The notes: generated by a model not told the origin, from the sequence alone. DNA of 64,000 nucleotides from an uncultured Pedobacter sp. (GCF_946480185.1 NZ_CAMLIG010000003.1:1-64000), one strand, 5' to 3'; shown: positions 27,057-36,220, numbered from the stretch's first letter. Numbers and translations: made by a program.

Positions 27057-27896
27057 TTATTGATAACGGTTTTTCAACAGGTCTTTCATCCAACAGTTAA
27101 TTTCCCACTGATCGGCAATAGGTGTATTGGTACTAATTGTATATGGCATATAAGGATAAGGTCCGAACTCTGGGGTAATGGTACAATTTTCTACTCCTGT
27201 TTCTTTCAAATATGCCATCCATTTATCCCACCACCGTAAATGATGGGATAAAGCTTCTTCATTTTCTGGGGCTCTTGGATCCGATACCTGTGGACCTTCT
27301 ATATGACCAACTCTCGCATGAATGTGTATACTTTGCTTAATTGCTAAATCAATTGCTTCTTGTTGGTCTTCCAAATAACTTTCTGAGACACACACCCAAT
27401 GAGAAAAATCTAAAGCTAGTTTAAGGTATCGAAAACGTTCTTCTTGCAAATAACTTTTAACAATGTGTGCTGCATAGGCCCATTTATTTCTGTGAGTCTC
27501 ATGGAATATAGGTATGCCAGTTTCTTTACTTATCATCTCACAAACTGCAAAGCATCGCTCCATTTGGTCTTTAGTATAGTATTCTCTGCCTGTTTGAGAA
27601 GTGATAAACTGAGGTTTGATAGTGGCAGTTTGGTAACTGGCCAACTGGTATAGATTTCGCTCCATTGCCACAAGATATCTGCTAAAATCTGTGCCTTCTT
27701 TCATTTCGGCATGGAGCAGACTATATGCCAACCCCGTTTTTTCCAGTTCTTCCAACATTTGAGGTTTTTCCTCTGGCGTCTGTAGCGGATAAACTTCTAC
27801 ACCATCATACCCACTGCTAATCGCTTTTTGCAAAAAAACATTCCAGTTTAAAGACTCTGAACCCCACCTTGGGCAGTAAAATTTAACTATTGGCAT
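27057..27896 (-). CDS. Sugar phosphate isomerase/epimerase-like TIM barrel
   Basis: A 279-aa cytoplasmic protein (no signal peptide) with the xylose-isomerase-like TIM-barrel pattern: 'SGYDGVEVYPLQTPEEKPQM', 'GIPIFHETHRNKWAYA', 'YLKLALDFSHWVCVSESYLE' and 'HIHARVGHIEGPQVSDPRAP', ending with 'CTITPEFGPYPYMPY'. The E, D, H and E residues at the strand ends would bind a divalent metal. The start codon lies 3 bases after the PhyH stop, so the two genes are one operon. The pair suggests cytoplasmic processing of an unusual sugar or sugar derivative. The substrate cannot be named. Confidence 0.78.
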   Translation of the reverse strand: MPIVKFYCPRWGSESLNWNVFLQKAISSGYDGVEVYPLQTPEEKPQMLEELEKTGLAYSLLHAEMKEGTDFSRYLVAMERNLYQLASYQTATIKPQFITSQTGREYYTKDQMERCFAVCEMISKETGIPIFHETHRNKWAYAAHIVKSYLQEERFRYLKLALDFSHWVCVSESYLEDQQEAIDLAIKQSIHIHARVGHIEGPQVSDPRAPENEEALSHHLRWWDKWMAYLKETGVENCTITPEFGPYPYMPYTISTNTPIADQWEINCWMKDLLKNRYQ

Positions 27897-27899
27897 CTA

Positions 27900-28715
27900 T
27901 TATTTTTTGTAGATCAATGGATTTTGTTCATTATTATTTAGCACATCTCCGACTTTTAAAGTTTTCAAATAGCTGTCTGGCAACACATTCGGAATTCCGT
28001 TGAAAGTTGCGCCATCCGGCATGTAAGCACAAGTCATTGCTCTTCTGAAACCGGGAGTCATATTGGCATGTGCCCCATGTACGGTTAAACCGTTGTGGAA
28101 CGAACAACTACCTGCTTTAATTACTACAGGTTGAGATTTTCTTTCTTTAAATTGAGGATAAAAATTAAAAATAGCATCCATGTTTTTCCCGATCGAAGGA
28201 TTTTCAAAGGTGGTCAGTTTATGTGTGCCTGGAAGAAAGAACAAACAACCATTTTCCAAAGTCACATCGTCTAAAGCTACCCAAATAGACATCGCTCTTC
28301 TATCAGAAAAAGACCAATAAGGGGTATCTAGATGCCATGAGGTTGGATTTGCCCAGGGGCGTTTAATCAGAGCCTGGTCATGCCATATTCTAACGCCATC
28401 GGCACCAGATAAATCACTTACCATTTTACCAATGCGTTCGTCAAACATGATTTTTTTCATGGTTTCGCTGGTTTGCCAAAGATTAATCGATTGGTCAAAA
28501 ACTTTGGTGTAATAATCAGAATCTTCATTTATCCCATCGCCTTCGTCAATTTTACCTGCTTTACCAGGTATTTTCAATCCTTTTCTTTCTTCTAAAGCTT
28601 GCGAAACACTGGCTCTCCAATATTCTAATTCGTCTTTATCCAAAAAATTTTCTACAACAACAAAACCGTTTTCTTGATAAGAGCTGATCTGCTCTTGTGA
28701 AAGTTGATTATTCAT
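27900..28715 (-). CDS. Phytanoyl-CoA dioxygenase (PhyH) family Fe(II)/2-oxoglutarate enzyme
   Basis: A 271-aa cytoplasmic protein. The iron-binding H-x-D is H128/D130 in SWHLDTPYW, the distal histidine is H213 in LTVHGAHANMTPGFRR, and R224 is placed to bind 2-oxoglutarate. PhyH enzymes hydroxylate small molecules, and several act on modified sugars or lipids. The gene is paired with a sugar-isomerase-like TIM barrel (3-base gap) and lies beside rhaM. One inference is oxidative removal of a methyl or similar group from a modified monosaccharide. A cargo motif lies 81 bases upstream of the start. Confidence 0.85.
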   Translation of the reverse strand: MNNQLSQEQISSYQENGFVVVENFLDKDELEYWRASVSQALEERKGLKIPGKAGKIDEGDGINEDSDYYTKVFDQSINLWQTSETMKKIMFDERIGKMVSDLSGADGVRIWHDQALIKRPWANPTSWHLDTPYWSFSDRRAMSIWVALDDVTLENGCLFFLPGTHKLTTFENPSIGKNMDAIFNFYPQFKERKSQPVVIKAGSCSFHNGLTVHGAHANMTPGFRRAMTCAYMPDGATFNGIPNVLPDSYLKTLKVGDVLNNNEQNPLIYKK

Positions 28716-28795
28716 ATCTTAATGTTTTTTACCCGATTGACCCGGAGATTAAATTTATAATTGAGTTGCTAAGATACCTTGTAAGCATTTTTTAT

Positions 28796-28807
28796 AAATG
28801 CACATTA
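28796..28807. promoter_or_regulatory. Recurring cargo motif AAATG-CA-CATTA
   Basis: It lies 81 bases upstream of the PhyH gene and is followed by TGAT, as at 41133. About 20 bases further on is a second dyad, TGACA-TG-TGTCA (28830-28841). Confidence 0.4.
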
Positions 28808-28948
28808 TGATATTTCAGATTATCAATTTGACATGTGTCATTTTAACTTTATTCAGATAAGATCGTTGCGCATAAACCGATATAAAAACCATATCAAAAT
28901 GTATAACAACTATATCAATTAGGTTATTTTAACATTAAATATTGATAC

Positions 28949-28956
28949 TAAATTTG
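28949..28956 (+). promoter_or_regulatory. Putative -7 box TAAATTTG for rhaM
   Basis: An exact TAnnTTTG match 64 bases upstream of the chosen rhaM ATG. It lies inside the longer open frame that begins at 28942, which argues against that longer start. Confidence 0.45.
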
Positions 28957-29019
28957 AAGTATTTGAAACCAAAACATCTCAATCTCAATAAGGTTGTGAT
29001 ACTTAAACCAATTTTAACG

Positions 29020-29331
29020 ATGAAAAATCAAGTTGCATTTAAAATGAAATTAAAACCTAATTGTAAAGATGAATACAAGAAAAGGCATGATGAAATTTGG
29101 CCCGAGCTAACAGAGCTTTTAAAAAAAGCGGGGATTTTTGATTATAGTATTTTTTTAGATGAGGAAACAAACATCTTATTTGCAATCCAACATTCAAAAG
29201 AAACTACAATAAACTTAACCCACGAAACTATCATGAGAAAGTGGTGGAGTTTTATGGCTGACATTATGGAAACCAATGCCGACCAATCGCCAGTAGTATC
29301 AGAATTACCCTTAATGTTTTACATGGCTTAA
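29020..29331 (+). CDS. rhaM: L-rhamnose mutarotase
   Basis: A 103-aa protein matching RhaM of E. coli (104 aa) along its length: 'KDEYKKRHDEIWPELTELLK', 'FDYSIFLDEETNILFAIQ', 'MRKWWSFMADIMETNADQSP' and the end 'LPLMFYMA'. It interconverts alpha and beta anomers of L-rhamnose and so speeds entry into catabolism. I chose the ATG at 29020 over one at 28942 because it reproduces the family length and leaves the TAAATTTG promoter box upstream. It is the clearest indication that L-rhamnose is a product of this locus. No rhaA, rhaB or rhaD is in the window, so the remaining steps must be encoded elsewhere. Confidence 0.95.
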   Translation: MKNQVAFKMKLKPNCKDEYKKRHDEIWPELTELLKKAGIFDYSIFLDEETNILFAIQHSKETTINLTHETIMRKWWSFMADIMETNADQSPVVSELPLMFYMA

Positions 29332-29448
29332 TATTCTATTTTTAAAACCTACGCGCTAGATAGTTTTTGCTATTTCTATAAATCTTCTAAATTTATCACC
29401 TTATCCGGTATTTAATTAGCTGGCAAGCTTAAATTACTGTTTATCTCT

Positions 29449-30198
29449 TTAAAACAATTTATCAATTAATTCAGCAACAATTTTATGTCCTTTTGAGTTA
29501 ATGTGGTTGTTTTGAGCCATATAACTTTTTAAATCAACTCCACTTAATGCTAAGTCTTTGAAAGCTTGATAGCTATTAATTACAGGGACATGATATTTTA
29601 CACCCAACCCTAAAATCTGTGCAGTATGCTGAGCTAATAAAGCATTATCATCTTTAATATTTTCTTTTAAATCGGGTGTTGGAGTAAGTAATACTAACTT
29701 AATATTTTTTTTAAGTGTCATATTTATCATTTTTTCCCAGGCTTTTTTGGCTCTTGCTAAGCCAATCTTTCTATCGTTTAAAGCGTAATCAATAAATAAT
29801 ACATCGGGCTTATGAATCAATACCTCTTTTTTAAAACGCTTTGCTCCTTGTTCAGCATTTTCGCCACCAATGGTGGTTTTAATCACGTTTACTACGGCGT
29901 ATGGGTATCTCTCGATTATTAGCTTTAAAACTAATAAAGGATAAGAACCAAATGTATTCACAATTGGTGTTCTTTGATAACCGCTTGGTACACTATGTCC
30001 ATGAAAAACCAGATTTATAGAGCGGTTTTTTGGCCACTTTTTTAAAAGTTCAGCTTTAATGCTTGCTAAATAAGACGTATCTATGCTTTCTATTTTTAAA
30101 TTTTCTATAAATTTATTTTTGGCAAAAATAGTTGATGCAAACAAAATAATACCTGCAAAAAGTAATGCGAATGATCGACTAAAAGTTTTATTTAACAC
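29449..30198 (-). CDS. SGNH/GDSL hydrolase with an atypical catalytic triad
   Basis: A 249-aa protein with a signal peptide (about 1-26). The nucleophile block is GHSVPSGY (S69) and the oxyanion blocks are 'TTIGGENAEQG' and 'DYALNDRKIGLARAKK'. The C-terminal block is QNNHINSKGH with H232, but the usual Asp three residues before the histidine is Q229. SGNH enzymes with a GHSVP-type block are often carbohydrate acetylesterases. The loss of the Asp suggests a Ser-His dyad enzyme or reduced activity. It may deacylate the polysaccharide or its fragments. It is convergent with rhaM. Confidence 0.75.
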   Translation of the reverse strand: MLNKTFSRSFALLFAGIILFASTIFAKNKFIENLKIESIDTSYLASIKAELLKKWPKNRSINLVFHGHSVPSGYQRTPIVNTFGSYPLLVLKLIIERYPYAVVNVIKTTIGGENAEQGAKRFKKEVLIHKPDVLFIDYALNDRKIGLARAKKAWEKMINMTLKKNIKLVLLTPTPDLKENIKDDNALLAQHTAQILGLGVKYHVPVINSYQAFKDLALSGVDLKSYMAQNNHINSKGHKIVAELIDKLF

Positions 30199-30526
30199 TT
30201 TATTTTATTTAAAGTTTAACAACAATATATTGAATAAGGATAAGTGCGGAAGATTCCACCACTATAAGCTTGAAATTCACATTTACCTTATTATTAGTTT
30301 TTTATTCATCCGTCCTGAAAAGGACTGGCAGGCAAATTCTGTCTGATTGTAACAACAAGCAATTAGGTAGTTTTTAGATGCATATCTTACAGTAACTGCC
30401 GGATACGATATCTTTATCATAAGATTAGCTACAGGCTTTTGTGCTTAACATCCCGCCGTTTCCCGTAACATAGGGTTAAGTATTAAAAAACAAACAGAAA
30501 AAATGACTTATCCATTCTTTAAAATT
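30199..30526. other. 328-bp intergenic region, no gene seen
   Basis: It lies between the SGNH start and the cupin stop. I see no ORF, RNA gene or T-run hairpin. A GGTAGTTTTTAGA sequence at 30366 resembles GGTAGT(A)TTTT sequences in the promoter regions near 16633 and 43869, but the spacing to other motifs is not constant. Confidence 0.4.
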
Positions 30527-30862
30527 TCATAAGAAATCCTCTCTATACGGACTGAAAACATCTATCAAAGTACCCGGTTCCTTACAAACACAACCATGTA
30601 CAGCGTAAGGCGGAACGTAATAACCATCTCCTTTTCTGATGGTTTTTACCTCATCTCCTATTTTCATTTCAAAAACGCCACTTTCTACATAGGTTACTTG
30701 CGAATGATGATGCTCGTGTAAATCACCGACCGCTTCAGCCTCAAACTTGGCTTTTACTAACATGATATGATCATCGTATCCGAAAATTTGTCGCTTTATT
30801 CCATTACCCAGATCTTCCCAGGGGATTTCATTTTCTATTTGATATAAATCACTTTGTAACAT
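30527..30862 (-). CDS. Small cupin-domain protein
   Basis: A 111-aa single-domain cupin. Its metal-binding motif 1 is HEHHHSQVTYVESGVFEMKI and motif 2 is GDGYYVPPYAVHGCV. Small cupins of this type in sugar loci act as isomerases, epimerases or lyases of unsaturated uronates (KdgF-like), or as sensors. Given the GH88 enzyme, which releases unsaturated uronate, a KdgF-like role in converting that product is attractive but is an inference. It has no signal peptide, so it is probably cytoplasmic. Transcription is leftward and appears monocistronic. Confidence 0.75.
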   Translation of the reverse strand: MLQSDLYQIENEIPWEDLGNGIKRQIFGYDDHIMLVKAKFEAEAVGDLHEHHHSQVTYVESGVFEMKIGDEVKTIRKGDGYYVPPYAVHGCVCKEPGTLIDVFSPYREDFL

Positions 30863-30972
30863 GTTCTATTTGATATAATAAATAATTCCTTTGATATTAT
30901 AGTCATCGATTTTACAGGTAAATATTATCCTTAGGTCGAAATTATAAGTAGTTTGCTATATAAACAAAAAAG

Positions 30973-31002
30973 AGGGGCTTCGGTATAAAACCAAAGTCCC
31001 CT
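30973..31002 (-). terminator. Rho-independent terminator of the susC/D operon
   Basis: A stem of about 12 bp with one bulge (AGGGGCTTCGGT against ACCAAAGTCCCCT), loop ATAAA, followed on the minus strand by TTTTTGTTTA. It lies 19 bases after the stop of the 675-aa gene, so it probably ends the whole fasciclin-susC-susD transcript. Confidence 0.75.
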
Positions 31003-31020
31003 TTTTCACTAACCAATTTA

Positions 31021-33048
31021 CTACATTTTTATGATCTTTTCTTTTTTAACAATTTTTCCATCTTTCGTCAAACATAAAACATAAGTTCCTTTGTTTAAAG
31101 CATCCATGCTTATTACATTATCATTGCCATTGGCTACTGTTTTATAGACAATTTTCCCCTGCATATCTATTAAAGCTATTTCGTTTACGGCAGAATCAAA
31201 ATTTTCCAACCTCACATGGATCTCATTTACTGTAGGATTAGGATATACAAATACACTGTTTTCAGATGAGTTGAGGACTACGATATTACTATAATAATAA
31301 GAACCATCATTATCAGTAATTTTCAAACGATAATAGGTAGTACCAAATGTTAGTTTGTTGTCTTGTGCAAAATAAGCTTGTTTGGTAGAAGTATTACGAG
31401 CTGAAAAATCACATACAGGGGAAAAATCTGAACCGTCAATGCTTTTTTCAAGCGTGAATCCTTTTACATTTAATTCATTAGCTGTAGTCCATGTAAACTT
31501 TGCTCCGTTTAGTGATACGTTTCCTGTGAAGGATAAAAAATTTAAAGGAAGTGTTATCGTACTCGAAGCATCTACCTTTTCAGAATAATTAAAAGAATTG
31601 TCCAAAGTATAAATCCTATAGTAGTAAGTTCCACCGGCACTAATAGTATTATCAACAAACTCCAACTTTGGACCGCGGTAAACAATTGTACCTTCATTGT
31701 CTTTGGTAAACTTTTCTCCGATATTGTAATTAAGTTTGTCAGTAGGATTGTCATTATCAGTTGGCATACTTGAATATCGTATTACCGTATAATTACTAAA
31801 ATCATTGGCTATAACTGCCGGTGCATCCCAGATTACATCAATCGAATTATCCATAGTAGTCGCAGATGCAGATGAAACCTTAGAAGGAGGTGTATTATCT
31901 GCTACTTCTGGTGTAAAACATACGCTTCTAAAGAAATACTTATACCCAGCATTTTCAATTAGCGTAGCAGAAGGTGTAGTAACTACTGAATTCCGTGGAT
32001 TTTCATCTAATATGGTATAAAAAGCATTTCTAGTTGCAGAGAACGCACCTGTATTAGAACTGTTTCCTGTGGTGTAAAATAGCCGGACCGACCCTTGTGT
32101 TGCAGGTGCAACCGGCGGAATATAATATCCTATTAATCCTGTTGTCGTTCTTTGAGATTCTGCAAATAAAGCTCCTTCAAATGACGGATCAGGATTTCCA
32201 GGGGCAATTATCCAATTTTTGCTAGGCGCATCATAATAGTATTTTATAATGCCTCTTCCGTTTGTCTGTAGATTATCGGTAATATATAAAACATCATTTC
32301 CGTCTAAATCATTTGAAACAGTGGGATCAGTATCTAAAAATAGCATGGTCAAGTTAGAAGGCACAGCTGTTAATCCCGGTATAAGCTCTGGAGTGGTGGC
32401 TAAATCTGTCAACCCCTTTCCAACACTATAAACCCCCGATGCAAATAATTGCCCATTAAATATGCCTACATTTCTATAGGCCAAATTTGGCTCAATAACT
32501 GTGGACGCCGTTACGTCGCTGAAAGTTGTCTTGAATATTCCTTGACCTGTTAAAGCAGAAGTTACATATAAGTTTTCTCCATTTTGAGAGGCAACATTTC
32601 TTAAACCTTGTGCAAAACTTAAAGGCGCAAAATCGATATTCTTATCTTTATCAATCCTGATAATAACCTTACCATCAGTAGCTGGAGCCGAGTTAGGTGC
32701 ATTATTATCCAAAGATGCCGCAACATCATAACCGGCCACAATTAAATATCTTCCGTCTGCCGAGCGGGTTACCATACCGTCTATAGATCCATTTGCACCT
32801 TGGTTCCCAGGAATAGCGAATCTACTGCCTGCTACTTGATAAGGTACTTCCAACTCTTGTCCCGTCGGTGTAAACGTCAAGGGGTCATATTCTATGAGGG
32901 TTAAAGGTACTGGCTTTGAGTTAGATAATGCGCCTAAATTTGTGACGCCGTTACCATATCGGGCTAAAATTAATTTTCCTGGACTAAACTGAGCCATAAT
33001 GGCATGACTGGTTATCAAGAAAATTGAGAGCGTAAAAATTTTTTTCAT
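31021..33048 (-). CDS. T9SS-secreted propeller-like/FN3 protein lacking the GH-A domain
   Basis: A 675-aa secreted protein whose first 500 residues (signal peptide, propeller-like module about 20-385, fibronectin-III domain about 390-505) closely parallel the N-terminus of the 1019-aa GH-A protein at 13301. Shared segments include 'GNQGAN.SIDGMVTRS.DGRY' and 'YIPPVAPATQG.VRLFY'. In place of the catalytic barrel it has a short linker domain (LNFLSFTGNVSLNGAKFTWT) and a C-terminal Por/T9SS sorting domain (VFVYPNPTVNEIHVRL to KKEKIIKM). It is the last gene of the susC/D operon, which suggests a surface or released polysaccharide-binding role. Confidence 0.78.
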   Translation of the reverse strand: MKKIFTLSIFLITSHAIMAQFSPGKLILARYGNGVTNLGALSNSKPVPLTLIEYDPLTFTPTGQELEVPYQVAGSRFAIPGNQGANGSIDGMVTRSADGRYLIVAGYDVAASLDNNAPNSAPATDGKVIIRIDKDKNIDFAPLSFAQGLRNVASQNGENLYVTSALTGQGIFKTTFSDVTASTVIEPNLAYRNVGIFNGQLFASGVYSVGKGLTDLATTPELIPGLTAVPSNLTMLFLDTDPTVSNDLDGNDVLYITDNLQTNGRGIIKYYYDAPSKNWIIAPGNPDPSFEGALFAESQRTTTGLIGYYIPPVAPATQGSVRLFYTTGNSSNTGAFSATRNAFYTILDENPRNSVVTTPSATLIENAGYKYFFRSVCFTPEVADNTPPSKVSSASATTMDNSIDVIWDAPAVIANDFSNYTVIRYSSMPTDNDNPTDKLNYNIGEKFTKDNEGTIVYRGPKLEFVDNTISAGGTYYYRIYTLDNSFNYSEKVDASSTITLPLNFLSFTGNVSLNGAKFTWTTANELNVKGFTLEKSIDGSDFSPVCDFSARNTSTKQAYFAQDNKLTFGTTYYRLKITDNDGSYYYSNIVVLNSSENSVFVYPNPTVNEIHVRLENFDSAVNEIALIDMQGKIVYKTVANGNDNVISMDALNKGTYVLCLTKDGKIVKKEKIIKM

Positions 33049-33169
33049 ATCAAATCAATTTATAGGGTTTATAAAATTTATTTTATTTGAAATCCATCAC
33101 ATTTAATAGAAAAGTTGACTACCAATTAATTCATGTGATACGTTTTTTTTCGAACCTAGACAGCAAATC

Positions 33170-34084
33170 TTATTGCTCTACAGTTATATTAAATTTCTTC
33201 ACTACCTCCTCGTGATTATCAACAGTAGCATTTCGGGCAACTATAACTGCATTATAACTACCCGGTGAATTATATATGTGTATAAACTGTTCAGGTATTG
33301 CTCCCGTTTCAATGGAAGTAATTTTCTCTGAAACCGCAGTTAAAGCGGGGTTTAACCTGTCTAAATCAAATTGTTTGGAAATTGCCCAATCCTCAACAGC
33401 CGGTGACCCGGGATTGACTACAGCATGTTCCAAATTTGCACCGTTGACCCATGTTGGAGAGCTTGTATAGAAATTTACAGGACTAAAACCGCTATTTAAA
33501 TTCCCATTACCATTAGTGTATACAGTACCATCTGGATAGGTTGTGGTAAAATTAAAATTAAGCACCCGCCATCTTCTCTGAGTTGAGGTATTAGGATCGA
33601 CTGATATGTAACGAAAGGCAACGAAAATTGGTTTCCCCTCAGATTTCAGATCAGATAAGTCAACATTCCCGGAAGAAACCGTTGTTGTGGTAGTTGATAG
33701 TACTACCCTAGAGGTTATATCCGTCCAAGTTGCTTTTCGTATGTTTGTTGTGTCTAAAATTCCAGTAAAATCATTAGAGACTAAAATAGAAAGGTTTTTG
33801 GTTCCTAAAGTACCTGTACCCAAAGCCAAATTAGTTTGGAAACTCATCTCGGGTTTTCCGCTAACAGGCGATTTGTAAAGTCCAGCTTTACTATAATCAC
33901 TTCCATTTTCTCCTGAATAAAAGTAAATATAGTCTGCGTAACCGGAAAGATTGAATTTAACACTATCGCCAACTTTATAGAGTAGCTTATCGGTGATTAC
34001 ATTTAAATCCGGCTTTTCTACTTTAATTTTATTACACGCTAAAAGTATAATTGAAACAAATGTTATTATTAAGAATTTTCTCAT
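33170..34084 (-). CDS. DUF5017-type surface lipoprotein
   Basis: A 304-aa lipoprotein (lipobox ILLAC, Cys17) with a PKD-like N-terminal strand set (NVITDKLLYKVGDSVKFNLS). This pattern is found in DUF5017 proteins encoded directly after susD genes. The rest looks like a beta-sandwich (PSWVNGANLEHAVVNPGSPA VEDW). By position and type it is a SusE/F-like glycan-binding lipoprotein on the outer membrane. It lies 30 bases downstream of susD and 121 bases upstream of the 675-aa gene, in one operon. Confidence 0.75.
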   Translation of the reverse strand: MRKFLIITFVSIILLACNKIKVEKPDLNVITDKLLYKVGDSVKFNLSGYADYIYFYSGENGSDYSKAGLYKSPVSGKPEMSFQTNLALGTGTLGTKNLSILVSNDFTGILDTTNIRKATWTDITSRVVLSTTTTTVSSGNVDLSDLKSEGKPIFVAFRYISVDPNTSTQRRWRVLNFNFTTTYPDGTVYTNGNGNLNSGFSPVNFYTSSPTWVNGANLEHAVVNPGSPAVEDWAISKQFDLDRLNPALTAVSEKITSIETGAIPEQFIHIYNSPGSYNAVIVARNATVDNHEEVVKKFNITVEQ

Positions 34085-34114
34085 TTCATCAAATTTTAAT
34101 AGTTGAAGTCTTTA

Positions 34115-36220
34115 TTAGTATCCTGGATTCTGTTTTGCCAAACTATTGTTAGTGATCTCAGTAAGTGGAATTGGTAAGTATAACCTATTAACACTAATAT
34201 TTTCTCCGTCTATTGTTGCCGCATCCAAAGTTGCGCTTGTGGTACCTACTGCAACAATAGGTGGGATTTTCTGAGTACCATCTGAAAAACGCTCATCACT
34301 ACCGTATTTGGCAATATCTGATCTTTCTTTAACCTTAGTTATCAATAAACCCCATCTCTTTAAATCCTGTTTCCTAAATCCTTCGTAGCATAACTCAAGC
34401 ATTCTTTCCTTTTGAACGGTTATTTTAAATGCGTTCTTATCCTTGTATTGATCTGGCTTCAAATCTGCACTTATATATGTTGCGGTTGCTGTTGCAGCTT
34501 CACCTAAATAGGTGAAAATTGCTTCTTGGGCATTTGCGGGGTTAGTAGCTCCAGATGTTTGAGCAGGAGCTGTTGTACTTGACAATCCCGCCCTCGTCAC
34601 TCTATACAACCTGCCGGTTGCGGGCACTACTACATTAGTATTTAGTAAGTAAGAAGTATTTGCTATCCAAGGTGATCCTAAATAAATTTTGGAGGGTAAG
34701 GACTGATACCTTCCCAAGGCTGACATCTGTATGCTTGTAACTGCTCCTGCAGATATTACAGATCCAATACTTGCCGTTTCCGTACTATTGCCACCAACAG
34801 CAGTAATCTCAGAAGGTGCTAAAGTATATCCACTGCCTGGACTAAGTAGCGTAAGTGTAATTGCTTTCCCTGTAGATTCTCCATAACCTCTCCTTCTGAT
34901 CTGATTAATAGCATCTATTGCTCTTTGACTAGGACCATCATGTACTTCGTTATCTGCCTCGGCCATCATTAATAAAACATCTGCATAGCGTAATATTGGC
35001 CAGTTCTGTGGAATTAAATTAAAAACCCGAGGTTGAAAAGTTTCCTCCGCCCTACGCCATTTTCCGGGCCAACGTAACCACCAGCCATTTTGATTCCATG
35101 TGTAAAAAGCCTTGGTGGAAGGTACCGAAACCGATCCTCCAGAAAATTGGAATGTAGAAACATTGCGGTCTCGTCTCAAATCGGGCGAATTATCAGTTTT
35201 TGCAATAGGGTTATAGAAAGAATCATAGGCTCTATATAGAACTGCACTAGCATAAACTGGACTGGTGATTTGTCCATTTGGATTATTTGCGCCATCATAT
35301 ATACCAACGGTAGCGCTGGAAATTGCTTCTCTAGCTAATGGGTTTCCTGCCTGCAAAGCAAAACCTACTTCCCACATGCTTTCTTTATAAGTAGCGTCAT
35401 ATTGGTCAGCCGATTGCATTCTAAAAACTTCGTCATAACTTGGATTTAGCTTATGCTCGTTAGAAGCAATTACTTTATTGGCCCACTCAAGTGCTTCCGC
35501 ATATCTTTCAGTCTCGTTGACAGGATTTCCTGCTGCATACAAACAAACCCTAGCTAACATTCCCTGAACGGTTGTATAAGTTATCCGCTCGGCATAATAA
35601 GGGTTTAACGAGCTGGCTTTCTGATCCTCTAGCATACCTTCTGCTTCAGTCATTTCATTTATTACCCAATCATAAACATCCTTTGTAGGTGTAAAAGCAA
35701 TTTTAGCATCATCTGGACTTGTGGTTGATTTTGTTCTTAACGGAATATCTCCCCACCATTGGGTCAACATAAAATGGTAATAAGCTCGCAAAAATTTAGC
35801 TTCGGCCTTAACATGCTTTCTTTTTACTTCTGAAATTCCTTGGGCTTGGTCAATATATTCTAATAAGGTATTAGCCCTTTCAATACCGATATATAAACCG
35901 CCCCAAAAACCAGAGACATAAATATCTGTTGAAATTGGTGAGTAATGCTCCATTCTAGGAGTTGTAGCTGCAGTACGAGCATAAGACTCATCAACGCCTT
36001 GCGTTACATAACATTGATAATTAGAACCATACCAGCGATTGGTACCCGACATATTCATCGCATCATAAACTGAGGCTAAGTAAGCATCAACTTGTTTTTC
36101 GGTTTTGAAGTAGTTTTCTACAGCTACAACGCCAGTTGGTTCAGTATCTAAAAATTTTTTGCAAGATGTTATTGTTAAACCTGTTATTAACAATATAATT
36201 ACTGATATATTTTTTTTCAT
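34115..36220 (-). CDS. SusD/RagB-like glycan-binding lipoprotein with an inserted domain
   Basis: I start at the ATG at 36220, which gives a standard lipoprotein signal (MKKNISVIILLITGLTITSC). The frame is open to 36244. The SusD features are clear: 'KFLDTEPTGVVAVENYFKTE', 'RAYYHFMLTQWWGDIPL', 'PILRYADVLLMMAEADNEV' and 'QKERMLELCYEGFRKQDLKRW'. The product has 701 residues, longer than usual, because about 130 residues (roughly 452-584, bases 34469-34867) are inserted between RRRGYGES and the DLKPDQY segment. The insert carries an 'SPGSGYTLAPSEI' repeat and a 'PWIANTSYLLNTNVVV...LYRVTRAG' segment, which resemble phage tail or chitin-binding (CBM5/12-like) modules. It works with the adjacent SusC. 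Confidence 0.88.
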   Translation of the reverse strand: MKKNISVIILLITGLTITSCKKFLDTEPTGVVAVENYFKTEKQVDAYLASVYDAMNMSGTNRWYGSNYQCYVTQGVDESYARTAATTPRMEHYSPISTDIYVSGFWGGLYIGIERANTLLEYIDQAQGISEVKRKHVKAEAKFLRAYYHFMLTQWWGDIPLRTKSTTSPDDAKIAFTPTKDVYDWVINEMTEAEGMLEDQKASSLNPYYAERITYTTVQGMLARVCLYAAGNPVNETERYAEALEWANKVIASNEHKLNPSYDEVFRMQSADQYDATYKESMWEVGFALQAGNPLAREAISSATVGIYDGANNPNGQITSPVYASAVLYRAYDSFYNPIAKTDNSPDLRRDRNVSTFQFSGGSVSVPSTKAFYTWNQNGWWLRWPGKWRRAEETFQPRVFNLIPQNWPILRYADVLLMMAEADNEVHDGPSQRAIDAINQIRRRGYGESTGKAITLTLLSPGSGYTLAPSEITAVGGNSTETASIGSVISAGAVTSIQMSALGRYQSLPSKIYLGSPWIANTSYLLNTNVVVPATGRLYRVTRAGLSSTTAPAQTSGATNPANAQEAIFTYLGEAATATATYISADLKPDQYKDKNAFKITVQKERMLELCYEGFRKQDLKRWGLLITKVKERSDIAKYGSDERFSDGTQKIPPIVAVGTTSATLDAATIDGENISVNRLYLPIPLTEITNNSLAKQNPGY

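Noticed and set aside
28942..29019. Longer rhaM start at 28942
   Set aside because: It would add 26 residues not found in RhaM, and it overlaps an exact TAnnTTTG promoter box.
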